Positions 32,335 to 39,351 of a stretch of DNA of 43,166 nucleotides are shown here, one piece after another (the stretch's first letter is position 1; the number at the start of each line of letters is the position of its first letter). The notes beneath the pieces are model-generated. The model ran no database searches. It was not told the origin of the DNA and saw only the letters and a list, made by a program, of their open reading frames with translations. This stretch comes from an uncultured Verrucomicrobia subdivision 3 bacterium. Lineage in GTDB: Bacteria; Verrucomicrobiota; Verrucomicrobiia; Limisphaerales; UBA11358. The stretch is taken from the NCBI GenBank assembly GCA_903922735.1, contig CAIXUZ010000024.1, forward strand, positions 1 through 43,166. The letters are read 5' to 3'. The position numbers were made by a program, and so were the translations under genes.

Positions 32335-32679
32335 TTATTTCTTAATGCCGATGGAAATGTTGAAAACCTTATCGACATAATCCATCAGGTTTGTCTGGAG
32401 CTCGTAGCGTTTGCGGATTTCCTCAATGGCCATATCTTCCATTTTATGACTGGTCCAGAGTTTGATTTGCACCACGTCATTATAATTGAGATTGGTATTG
32501 GTGATCGGCGGCGCAGTCGACACCACCGCCACTGGATTGGTGTTCTGGCTGGCAATCCGCTCGAGCGCGGCCACGCGCTTCTCAAGCGCGATGACTTTGG
32601 AATCATCCGGCTGGTTGCAGCCAGTGAGCAGAACGGTGATGGCGATGAGAAAAAAAACAGTCTTCATAAACTTGTTCAC
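32335..32679 (-). CDS. Putative lipoprotein with coiled coil
   Basis: A 114-residue protein with a lipobox: hydrophobic TVFFLIAITVLLTG followed by Cys21 (LLTG-C). After the Cys, a coiled coil appears (SKVIALEKRVAALERIAS), then a Thr/Asn-rich linker (PITNTNLNYN) and a helical end. It is presumably lipid-anchored. It sits just downstream of the repressor on the same strand, a spot where temperate phages often keep lysogeny-expressed morons. A superinfection-exclusion role is possible but not shown. Confidence 0.6.
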   Translation of the reverse strand: MNKFMKTVFFLIAITVLLTGCNQPDDSKVIALEKRVAALERIASQNTNPVAVVSTAPPITNTNLNYNDVVQIKLWTSHKMEDMAIEEIRKRYELQTNLMDYVDKVFNISIGIKK

Positions 32680-32744
32680 AAAACAGCCGAGTTATTCGCT
32701 TGGACAGCCAATGTCCCACCCTCGGTGTTTAAGTCGCTGGAATT

Positions 32745-32921
32745 ATGAGACACCAAGATCAGATATTTACCAAGGAGGAAATGATACAACTGGCGGCGGA
32801 GCTGGAGCGGAGGGCGCATGTTATCCGCGAGAAGATTCGGGATGAGTCTTGCGAGCACTGCGGATGCTGTCTTGAACTGCCGTTTCGATTTTGTCTGCGG
32901 CGGCCAGAATTTTGGAACTAG
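32745..32921 (+). CDS. Possible small Cys-rich ORF converging on the repressor 3' end
   Basis: A 58-residue frame on the plus strand overlapping the last 100 bp of the repressor on the other strand. The sequence (EEMIQLAAELERRAHVIREKIRDESC, then CEHCGCC) has natural-looking helix and a Cys cluster, and a second ATG at 32781 is preceded by AAGGAGG, though with only two bases of spacing. It is an isolated plus-strand frame before the switch region, so the call is weak. Confidence 0.3.
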   Translation: MRHQDQIFTKEEMIQLAAELERRAHVIREKIRDESCEHCGCCLELPFRFCLRRPEFWN

Positions 32922-33261
32922 GTCGGGTGATCGGCGGAAGGCGGCGATGCAACGCCTCAATGGTGGCTTGGGCCGCGGCAAAGCCCGCCGGATCGTGATC
33001 GGAAAGCTCAGTGAGCTTATTTTGCAGTTCCGCTGGCGTTGAGACGCCCTCTCGCGGGGAAAGTTTTTCCTGAACAACACGCCGCAGCAATTGCACCACA
33101 GTCTCACTGGGATTAGTGAAGCCAGATTTATATTGGCTGATGGCTCCTGGAGATTTGTTTAGCAGTCTCGCCACATCAGCAGGACGAAACCCTGCATTCT
33201 CCATTGTCTGCAAGAGATTGCAGAATTCCAACTGGCGGCTGTTTTTACAATGAACTCCCAC
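32821..33261 (-). CDS. Phage repressor, XRE-type HTH (c/CI-like)
   Basis: A 146-residue protein starting at GTG. Residues about 24-50 form the helix-turn-helix (FRPADVARLLNKSPGAISQYKSGFTNPS), followed by a helical region and a basic tail. It is transcribed leftward, away from the early genes, with three copies of a 13-bp operator between it and them. It lacks a recognisable LexA-type autoprotease domain, so induction would differ from CI. It probably keeps the early promoter off in the lysogen. Confidence 0.75.
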   Translation of the reverse strand: MGVHCKNSRQLEFCNLLQTMENAGFRPADVARLLNKSPGAISQYKSGFTNPSETVVQLLRRVVQEKLSPREGVSTPAELQNKLTELSDHDPAGFAAAQATIEALHRRLPPITRPSSKILAAADKIETAVQDSIRSARKTHPESSRG

Positions 33262-33264
33262 AAT

Positions 33265-33277
33265 GTTTAGCCACTAA
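33265..33277 (+). promoter_or_regulatory. Operator copy 1
   Basis: GTTTAGCCACTAA, directly upstream of the repressor start on the other strand. One of three copies of the same 13-mer, so probably repressor- or Ner-bound. Confidence 0.65.
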
Positions 33278-33296
33278 AATATTTCTTCTTTTCCCG

Positions 33297-33325
33297 TTGA
33301 CTTTTGTTTAGTCACTAACTAACAT
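33297..33325 (+). promoter_or_regulatory. Rightward early promoter overlapping an operator
   Basis: TTGACT (33297-33302) and TAACAT (33320-33325) are separated by 17 bp, as expected of a sigma70 promoter. The operator GTTTAGTCACTAA (33306-33318) lies between them, so binding should block transcription. The first gene starts at 33351. Confidence 0.6.
33306..33318 (+). promoter_or_regulatory. Operator copy 2
   Basis: GTTTAGTCACTAA, 12/13 identical to copy 1, lying inside the early promoter spacer. Confidence 0.65.
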
Positions 33326-33329
33326 TCTG

Positions 33330-33342
33330 TTAGTAATTAAAC
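33330..33342 (-). promoter_or_regulatory. Operator copy 3 (inverted)
   Basis: TTAGTAATTAAAC on the plus strand, which reads GTTTAATTACTAA on the minus strand, 11/13 identical to copy 2. Together with copy 2 it forms an inverted pair around ACATTCTG. It covers the region just downstream of the -10 box. Confidence 0.55.
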
Positions 33343-33350
33343 ATTAACCA

Positions 33351-33521
33351 GTGAAAAGCGAAACTGTCAATTTAAAAAACTTCCGGGAAGCCGCCGCCAA
33401 ACGCGGCGATTATTCCGTGGCGGCCATCGCTAGACGAATCAAAAAAAGCCGCTGGGCGCTCTATCACCTCCATCTCTGCCCGCGTGCCGTTAAATCCCTA
33501 AAGGAAACATACCATGTTTGA
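33351..33521 (+). CDS. Small Ner/Cro-position regulator (56 residues)
   Basis: GTG at 33351 opens a 56-residue frame that ends at TGA 33519-33521 and overlaps the next ATG at 33514. The segment DYSVAAIARRIKKSRWALYHL (residues about 20-40) looks like a compact HTH, with a second helix AIARRIKKS and a recognition-helix-like RWALYHL. The protein is basic. It is the first gene after the early promoter and operator set, exactly where Mu Ner sits. A Ner/Cro-type role is inferred from position and HTH-like sequence. Confidence 0.55.
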   Translation: MKSETVNLKNFREAAAKRGDYSVAAIARRIKKSRWALYHLHLCPRAVKSLKETYHV

Positions 33522-33726
33522 TGCTGATCAAATCCTGTTCGAGGTGGCCAAAGAAACTCTGGACCACTGTTCCATCACGCGCCGCCGTCTCATTCTCCAG
33601 GCAATGTGCGCGAAATTATCACCCACTCATCCCGCGCACCGAAACGTAGAGGCGCAACTGGCCATGTTGGACGGCCTAGAAAAACTGCAAGCCGAACTCA
33701 CCTTCAACAAACCGGAGGCCGTATGA
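33514..33726 (+). CDS. Hypothetical early protein
   Basis: A 70-residue helical protein (ILFEVAKETLDHCSITRRRLILQAMCAKL) overlapping both the preceding and following genes (ATG within the end of the 56-residue gene, GTATGA at the end). No family recognised. Operon-like overlap puts it in the early transcript. Confidence 0.5.
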   Translation: MFDADQILFEVAKETLDHCSITRRRLILQAMCAKLSPTHPAHRNVEAQLAMLDGLEKLQAELTFNKPEAV

Positions 33727-33899
33727 ACTTCAAAGATTACCTCCAGCGCATTTTGAAAAACAACCGGTCCTCTATGCGCGACTGCGCGTTGAATTATCGC
33801 CGCGCAAAAAAGGATGGCCGGATTTGCTTTATGGTCAAGTGGCTGATCCTGGCTACCACCTTCCGCAATTTGAACAAGGGTTATCTGGAGTGCGTATGA
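33723..33899 (+). CDS. Hypothetical basic early protein
   Basis: A 58-residue protein started at ATG 33723, which overlaps the upstream stop. It is Lys/Arg-rich (LQRILKNNRSSMRDCALNYRRAKKDGR). No motif is recognised. The tight overlap with its neighbour supports it as a real gene. Confidence 0.45.
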   Translation: MNFKDYLQRILKNNRSSMRDCALNYRRAKKDGRICFMVKWLILATTFRNLNKGYLECV

Positions 33900-33907
33900 A
33901 GATTGAA

Positions 33908-34186
33908 TCACCCGTCAATACTCCGGTTGCGGCGAATGACGCTAAAGGCCGGGCTGGCCACGGGTTGTTTAAGGCGCTGTATCTCTGCTTCCGCCTCCTG
34001 CAGTTTGGCGTGGCTACTCTCTGCCTCCGCCTTATAAATTTTAAGCTGCGTCTCCAGATCGCGGTTTACCGCCTCCAACGTCGCCATCTGGCTTTTCAGA
34101 AAGTCAACATGCTCACGGAGAACGGCCGCCGATCCATGTTCACTGATCCATTTTTCAATGTAAGAGAATGGGTTCAAGTCTGGCAT
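33908..34186 (-). CDS. Antisense coiled-coil protein inside the early operon
   Basis: A 92-residue protein on the minus strand, opposite to its early-arm neighbours. It begins NPFSYIEKWISEHGSAAVLREHVDFLKSQ and continues as a long coiled coil (LEAVNRDLETQLKIYKAEAESSHAKLQEAEAEIQRL). The WISEHGSAAVLRE opening is typical of small mobile-element proteins of unknown function, but here no further domain follows. AGGATGGG stands before ATG 34186, a good ribosome-binding site. The plus-strand frame over the same DNA has unnatural composition. It may be expressed in the lysogen, independently of the early genes. Confidence 0.6.
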   Translation of the reverse strand: MPDLNPFSYIEKWISEHGSAAVLREHVDFLKSQMATLEAVNRDLETQLKIYKAEAESSHAKLQEAEAEIQRLKQPVASPAFSVIRRNRSIDG

Positions 34187-34227
34187 GGCACCCATCCTAG
34201 CCGCGTAAATTCCAACCACAATTCCAA

Positions 34228-34479
34228 ATGAGCCAGCTCGATTACTTCGTCCAGATTGCCCAGGCCAAGACGGCCACGGAACTGCACGGGCTGCGCCGCG
34301 AAGCGGAGGTGGCTGGCGACCTGACCAAGATCGAACGCGACACCATTTACGATCGCATCGCCAAGAAGTTCGGCAAGCTGAATGCCGACGCCATCGGCAA
34401 TCCTCGCGGCCGGTGGGACACGCACGCATTCCCCACCCGGTGCGCATCCCCACGCCCAACCGCTGCCGCTGATCTATGA
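34228..34479 (+). CDS. Hypothetical early protein
   Basis: An 83-residue protein with a helical first part (QLDYFVQIAQAKTATELHGLRREAEVAG). Its stop overlaps the ATG of the next gene (ATGA). No family recognised. Confidence 0.45.
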   Translation: MSQLDYFVQIAQAKTATELHGLRREAEVAGDLTKIERDTIYDRIAKKFGKLNADAIGNPRGRWDTHAFPTRCASPRPTAAADL

Positions 34480-34892
34480 ATGCCACCGCCAATTTCCAAG
34501 CCGCGATCGAGCGGGAGATCGTCTGGAAAAATGACGAGTTTAAAACATTCTGCCGGGAACTGGTGGAGCGGGCGCTTGCCAGCGATGAGCCGCACTTCAC
34601 CACTGACATCGTGCCCGACGAAGTGCGAGGCAGCGGGAACGGCATTGCCGGCAGCGCGGCCCACATCCTGAAAATCGCCAGCGTCATCGAGCACGTTGGC
34701 CACGAGCATGGCGGCAAGTTCTTTCCCGAAAAAGTCATCAGCACGCGCGAAGGCCGCAACGCCGCGCACCTGTGCGTATACCGGCTGACCTCCGCCAGCA
34801 TCGCCCGCGAGTTCCTGCGCCGGCACGGCCGCACCTCACCCGCACCGCTGCAAACCGAATTTTTCCCGCCGGCCCGTCCGGCGTTCGCTTAA
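34476..34892 (+). CDS. Hypothetical early protein
   Basis: A 138-residue protein with a helix-rich first half (FQAAIEREIVWKNDEFKTFCRELVERAL) and a later helical part (AAHILKIASVIEHVGHEHGG). A loose HTH-like segment at TSASIAREFLRRHGRT is seen. Function unknown. It is part of the early operon before the ParB-like gene. Confidence 0.45.
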   Translation: MNATANFQAAIEREIVWKNDEFKTFCRELVERALASDEPHFTTDIVPDEVRGSGNGIAGSAAHILKIASVIEHVGHEHGGKFFPEKVISTREGRNAAHLCVYRLTSASIAREFLRRHGRTSPAPLQTEFFPPARPAFA

Positions 34893-34899
34893 CCACTTT

Positions 34900-35799
34900 A
34901 TGAATAAAATCGAAATCCGAAACCTCGACGATCTGGATATCCATCCAGCGCTTAAATCGCAGCCGCGTCTGACCGATGATGAACTGTTGTCCTGGCGCAA
35001 GGGCATGAAGCGCCGGGGCGAAGCCGCCACGCCGCCGATCTACATCACCGACGACAACCAGATCGTGGACGGCCGGCACCGCTACTGGTGCGCACGGAAG
35101 TTGGGCTGGAAAACCATCCCCGCCATCGTGGTGAAGGATGATGAGGTTTTTACCCTCATAAAAGAGACCATTATCAATCGCCGGCATTACTCTAAGGGCC
35201 AGCTCGCTTACAGTGTCGCGCCTTTGGTTGAAGGTGTCTTTGCAGAGGCGAAGAAACGGATACTGGCGGGCGGCACACACACTCCAACCACCGAGACGCC
35301 GGAATCTATTGCGGCAGATATGAAGATCAGTTACCGCGTTTTGGCGCAAGCCCAGGAGATTCACGACTATTTCAATACCGACAAGGCCAAGCGCACGCTC
35401 ACGGATCGGGATGAGGTGACGGAGAAGAATGTGACGCTGAAGGAATTTTTCGAGCCGCGTATTTTGCTGGTGGAAGATCCCGAAGCGCCGCGCACGCGCG
35501 CCTACGGACTCGGGGCGGTGCTGGCTGGCATCAAGCAGATTCTCATGCTGGAGAAACGCGATGGCGAGGGCCGGGCGCACGGCGGCGGCCGGCCGGAGCG
35601 CGTCGAGAAGCAGCTCCAGCTTTTCGGCACGGCCATGACCGGCCTGCAAAACAAATTCGTGTATTGGCAGAAGTGGGATGAGGCCACGCGCCACGAAGCC
35701 ATTCAGGCGCTGCCGCCGGTCATCGAGAAGATGCCGCGCGAACTGCTGGTGGCCTTCGGCAAGCTCATCGCCACCGAACTCAAACGCCAGGACAAGTGA
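34900..35799 (+). CDS. ParB/Srx-type nuclease-domain protein
   Basis: A 299-residue protein. Residues about 9-85 form a ParB-like domain (LDIHPALKSQPRLTDDELLSW, IYITDDNQIVDGRHRYWCARKLGWKTIPAIVV, with the signature VDGRHR at 56-61). The rest is a helical region (ILAGGTHTPTTETPESIAADMKISYRVLAQAQEIHDY), which could bind DNA. Phage proteins of this class may act in partition, in regulation or as nucleases. It lies in the transposition arm just before the transposase. The stop is followed at once by a family palindrome. Confidence 0.65.
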   Translation: MNKIEIRNLDDLDIHPALKSQPRLTDDELLSWRKGMKRRGEAATPPIYITDDNQIVDGRHRYWCARKLGWKTIPAIVVKDDEVFTLIKETIINRRHYSKGQLAYSVAPLVEGVFAEAKKRILAGGTHTPTTETPESIAADMKISYRVLAQAQEIHDYFNTDKAKRTLTDRDEVTEKNVTLKEFFEPRILLVEDPEAPRTRAYGLGAVLAGIKQILMLEKRDGEGRAHGGGRPERVEKQLQLFGTAMTGLQNKFVYWQKWDEATRHEAIQALPPVIEKMPRELLVAFGKLIATELKRQDK

Positions 35800-35820
35800 G
35801 TAACTGCGTTACCGCCACCA
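35800..35820 (+). repeat. Short palindrome of the TGGTGGC-arm family (site 5)
   Basis: The plus strand reads GTAAC-TGC-GTTAC then CGCCACCA. It begins one base after the TGA of the ParB-like gene (35797-35799). It is the mirror-oriented counterpart of the late-arm sites, so it keeps its orientation relative to transcription. Confidence 0.8.
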
Positions 35821-35833
35821 CGCCACCATCATT

Positions 35834-36052
35834 ATGAACGCCACCATTAAATCACCGGAAGATATGAGCGAGGCCGAGGTGCGCGCCCTGCGCGATCGCG
35901 TTTATCGCCATAAATCCACCGACCGGAACTGGGAGGGCTGCAAGGAAAACTGGATGCACCCCGACAATATCCGTTGGCTTATTTCACAGGACGGTAACTG
36001 CGTTACGGCCAAATTTAAATCAAAGGACGCCAGCTCGACCATCAAGTCATGA
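35834..36052 (+). CDS. Hypothetical protein before the transposase
   Basis: A 72-residue protein whose TGA overlaps the transposase ATG (ATGA), so translation is probably coupled. It has an acidic start and a Trp-rich middle (NWEGCKENWMHPDNIRWLI). Near its end a palindrome of the family is read as GNCVTAK. No family recognised. Confidence 0.45.
   Translation: MNATIKSPEDMSEAEVRALRDRVYRHKSTDRNWEGCKENWMHPDNIRWLISQDGNCVTAKFKSKDASSTIKS
35994..36010 (+). repeat. Short palindrome of the TGGTGGC-arm family (site 6, translated)
   Basis: GTAAC-TGC-GTTAC followed by GGCC, inside the 72-residue gene upstream of the transposase and read as CVTA. Same orientation as site 5, which lies 190 bp upstream. 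Confidence 0.65.
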
Positions 36053-38232
36053 GCATCGTCAATTACACCATCAAGCCCGCGACCACCTTCAATGGTGGCC
36101 AGTGCGGCACGAGCTTTCAGCCGGCGCGGGCCGACGAGCGAGACAACGGCAGGGGCAAAAGTGGCGACACTGCGGAAGCGGTTAGTCAGTCCCCGAACAA
36201 GGCACTCTCTCGAAGCGCGGAAGCGTATGCCCGCCCGGCTGATTCTTTAAACCCCTTGGGCGTGGTGCAACCACTGCCGGCTATGAAACGCCTGGCGTTG
36301 GACAAGGGCGCGGCGTGGTGCCGCATCCTGCGCGAGGCGCGGCCATATCTGGCGCTGCACAGCCTGGATGAGGTCGCGCGGATCGTGGGGACGTCTGCAC
36401 CCACGCTGCACCGGCTCGTTAAAAAATTCGGGGCGCTGCCGGATGCCGAACTGACTCCGGAGCGACTGGCCCCGATCAAGGATGGCGGCCGGGAATGCGA
36501 ATGGGAGTTTCTGCTCGATCAGGAACCGGTCCGGGCGAAGCTGCTGGAAATCTATGTCGCCACGATGGGCGCTTCCTCGGCCCGCGCCGCGAATGATCGC
36601 CGGACCGCCAAGATCGCTACCGCGCTGCGCAACTTCGCCTATGAGCCGGAATGCCCGGCCAAGCTCGGCGAAAAACTTCGGAACGGATATCTGCCGGTGC
36701 CGTTCGTTAATTTTCTCCGCGCCGGCGTCACCCCGGAAATGGAAGCCCGCGTGCGCGGGCCGAAACATTACCAGCTTCACGGCCCGTCCTCGGTGCGCGA
36801 CTGGACCTGCCGGCTGCCGGACGGCAGCCGCTTCGAGATGCCCGCCGCCTACACGCTTTCGATGGACGACATGAGCACCAACCATCCGTTCTACGTGGAA
36901 CTTCCCGGGTGCGGCTCAAACGAAAACGAATTTATTCTTTCACGCCAGGGACTCTACGCGCTCTGGGCGAAGCACAAGGTCTGGCAGAGCGTGGAACTCG
37001 TCGCGCGGTTGCGCGAGAGCTACACGGCCGCCGACATCCTGCGGAAATTCTACAAGATGTGCCTGTCGCTCGGCGGCGTGCCGCCCTTCGTTGAATTTGA
37101 GCAGGCCATCTGGAAGGCGAACAAAATCTCCGGCTGGAAGCGCGACGGTGAATGGATTGTCGAGGAGCAGATCGTGCGGCCCGGCATGGCCAAGGACCAG
37201 ATGAACACGATCAGCGCCGGCCTCGGTCTCTGCGGCGTGAAAGTGCTCTACAAAACCAAGGCCCACCAGAAGCACATCGAGACGCACTTCAACGCGCTGC
37301 AAAACACTCTTGCCATCGTCGCGCGGCAATATCAGTGCATCGGCCGTTACGCCGGTGAATTTGAACTGCCGGGCAAACAACTTCGTCGCGTGCGCGCCGG
37401 TAGTCATACCCCGCGCGACCTTCACTTTGCCTCGCAGGCCCAGCTCGCGGACTGCATCGCCGAGGCGTTCCGCCGGACGTGGGAGATGCCCAGCACGATA
37501 CCGGGCAAAACGCGCTACGAGGCGCACCAGGAGGATTTGAGCCGGGTCGGCCTATTGCCATTAACCGAAAGGTTATTCGCCGCGTGCCTGCCCGGAGAGC
37601 TGCGCAAGACAACGATCCGCAACGGTTACATCAACGTCGAATATCGCGGCGCCGCCTTTCAGTTTCGCGCGGAGAAATTCGCACACCTGGGCGACGGCTA
37701 TGAACTCTATTACAAGTTCGACGACACCGATCCGAATCTCGGCGCAGCCATCTTCAACCGCACCTCGCCGAACAACTCCGCGAATTTCCAGGGCTGGCAG
37801 ATGGATGAATTCATGTTCGTCGCGCCGCGGGAGATTCCTGGACCGAAGCTGGAGGTGGCCACGGCGCCCGCCGGCGTCCGGGTGGAGACGGTTGAGGATC
37901 GCTACGGGATCGGCGCGGTGGATCGCGGCGACACCGAACGGCGCAAGCAGGATAAATTTGTCGCCACGGCCTTCCGCTCCATGCCGCGTCCAGGGCAGCC
38001 ATCGGTGCGCAGTGCCAGCGCCCGCGACGGTCGCGGCAACGTCGTGGAGATGACGAATACCGCCGCGCTGCAGAATGCCGGCGACGCCCCGGCAGCCGCG
38101 CTGCCGCCGAGGCCCGTCTCGAGACGCACACCGCTCGACGCGCCGACCCCTGAAGAATTTGCCAGCAAACGTGATCGTCTGGCCGCGAGTGCGGCGCGGG
38201 CGCGCGAGCTGGCGGAGTTAGCCACCGCATAA
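36049..38232 (+). CDS. MuA-like DDE transposase
   Basis: A 727-residue protein that cuts and joins the phage ends. A helix-turn-helix lies at residues about 103-126 (LHSLDEVARIVGTSAPTLHRLV). The catalytic core has the first acidic residue at YTLSMDD (Asp273/274), and Glu411 in HIETHFNALQN is the third. By spacing the second is in PPFVEFEQAIW (Glu351), which is Glu rather than Asp. The alternative is Asp383 in AKDQMNTI. A mu-C-like beta domain follows (IRNGYINVEYRGAAFQFRAEKF), and the C-terminal Arg/Ala-rich tail may contact MuB. It overlaps the upstream gene and is followed by the MuB-like gene. Confidence 0.8.
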   Translation: MSIVNYTIKPATTFNGGQCGTSFQPARADERDNGRGKSGDTAEAVSQSPNKALSRSAEAYARPADSLNPLGVVQPLPAMKRLALDKGAAWCRILREARPYLALHSLDEVARIVGTSAPTLHRLVKKFGALPDAELTPERLAPIKDGGRECEWEFLLDQEPVRAKLLEIYVATMGASSARAANDRRTAKIATALRNFAYEPECPAKLGEKLRNGYLPVPFVNFLRAGVTPEMEARVRGPKHYQLHGPSSVRDWTCRLPDGSRFEMPAAYTLSMDDMSTNHPFYVELPGCGSNENEFILSRQGLYALWAKHKVWQSVELVARLRESYTAADILRKFYKMCLSLGGVPPFVEFEQAIWKANKISGWKRDGEWIVEEQIVRPGMAKDQMNTISAGLGLCGVKVLYKTKAHQKHIETHFNALQNTLAIVARQYQCIGRYAGEFELPGKQLRRVRAGSHTPRDLHFASQAQLADCIAEAFRRTWEMPSTIPGKTRYEAHQEDLSRVGLLPLTERLFAACLPGELRKTTIRNGYINVEYRGAAFQFRAEKFAHLGDGYELYYKFDDTDPNLGAAIFNRTSPNNSANFQGWQMDEFMFVAPREIPGPKLEVATAPAGVRVETVEDRYGIGAVDRGDTERRKQDKFVATAFRSMPRPGQPSVRSASARDGRGNVVEMTNTAALQNAGDAPAAALPPRPVSRRTPLDAPTPEEFASKRDRLAASAARARELAELATA

Positions 38233-38265
38233 ACCAAACAGACAACTACCAAAGGACGCCAGCCT

Positions 38266-39348
38266 ATGAATCAACATTCCATCCCGACCACGTCGGAAAA
38301 CGACACCTCATTGCGCCTCGATGTGCCGACCATCCAGGCCCGCACCGCCCATTACCCCGATGAAATCCGCGAGCCGGTCCTGTGGCTCGCCAATTACGTC
38401 CGCGAGGAATGCGCACGCGAACTCGACATCCTCGTGGATGCCGCCAAGAAACTCGGCATACCGTTTGATAAGACCACCTGGGGAAAAATCCTCCGGGGCC
38501 GCTGGAATCGCGACGCAGCCGGCAATGAGACCGATTCGCCGATCGTCGCGCTCTCGAAGCTCACCCGCGCCATTGAATCCCTGCGCAAGGATGCCGCGCT
38601 GCGCGAGCAGGCCGGCAAGGTGCCCTTCGTCATGACGCCCACGTCGGAGATGATCTTCAACTTCGTGGACAAGAAGCGCGCCCCGGATCGAGTGAACAAG
38701 TTCGGCATGATCGTGGGCCACACCGGCACGCAGAAGACGGCCACGCTGAAGGAATACTGCCGGCGAAACAACCACGGCACCTGCGTGCGCGTGGAAGCTC
38801 CGGAGACGGCCAGCCACACGCAGTTCATCACCGACCTCGCCGAGAAATACGGCTGCAGCCGGCAGGCCACCTGGGACCGCAAGCGCAACACGATCCGGCA
38901 GTCGGTGAATGAGAAGCGCACCGTCATCGTGGAAAACGTACAGCGGCTCTATGACGAGCGGCAGGGGAGCAACCAGAAGGTTTTCTCCTATCTCCAAAAA
39001 TTGCAGGACGACACCGATTGCACCGTCATCCTCACGCTGACGCCCGTCTTCGTGCAGAAGCTCAAGCGCAGCATCGCCGAGGGTTACTTCGAGCAATTCA
39101 TCGGCCGGGCCGGCGGCGAGAAGGACATCCTCACGCTGGAGGAATTCCCCAGCGACGAGGACGTACTGGCCATCGCCAAAAGCTTTTCCCTGGCGGATGC
39201 GGCCAAACACCAGGCTGAACTCGCCCGGATCGTGCGCGAGGCCGGCCGCGTGCGCGTGCTGTTCGAGGCGCTGCAGGAGGCCAAGGTTCAGGCCGGCAAA
39301 CGCGAACTCACCATCAACCACATCCGCGCTGCGCGGGGAGAGGATTAA
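38266..39348 (+). CDS. MuB-like AAA ATPase / target-selection protein
   Basis: A 360-residue protein. Walker A is GHTGTQKT at residues 151-158 and Walker B is VIVENVQRL at 220-228. The C-terminal region (HQAELARIVREAGRVRVLFEALQEAKVQ) is helical, as in TnsC/MuB-like AAA proteins. It probably binds target DNA, activates the transposase and gives target immunity. An N-terminal HTH is not obvious. It lies immediately after the transposase, the standard A-B order. Confidence 0.8.
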   Translation: MNQHSIPTTSENDTSLRLDVPTIQARTAHYPDEIREPVLWLANYVREECARELDILVDAAKKLGIPFDKTTWGKILRGRWNRDAAGNETDSPIVALSKLTRAIESLRKDAALREQAGKVPFVMTPTSEMIFNFVDKKRAPDRVNKFGMIVGHTGTQKTATLKEYCRRNNHGTCVRVEAPETASHTQFITDLAEKYGCSRQATWDRKRNTIRQSVNEKRTVIVENVQRLYDERQGSNQKVFSYLQKLQDDTDCTVILTLTPVFVQKLKRSIAEGYFEQFIGRAGGEKDILTLEEFPSDEDVLAIAKSFSLADAAKHQAELARIVREAGRVRVLFEALQEAKVQAGKRELTINHIRAARGED

Positions 39349-39351
39349 GTC

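Noticed and set aside
33824..34231. Plus-strand frame of 135 residues in the early arm
   Set aside because: The minus-strand coiled-coil frame over the same DNA has far more natural sequence and a ribosome-binding site.
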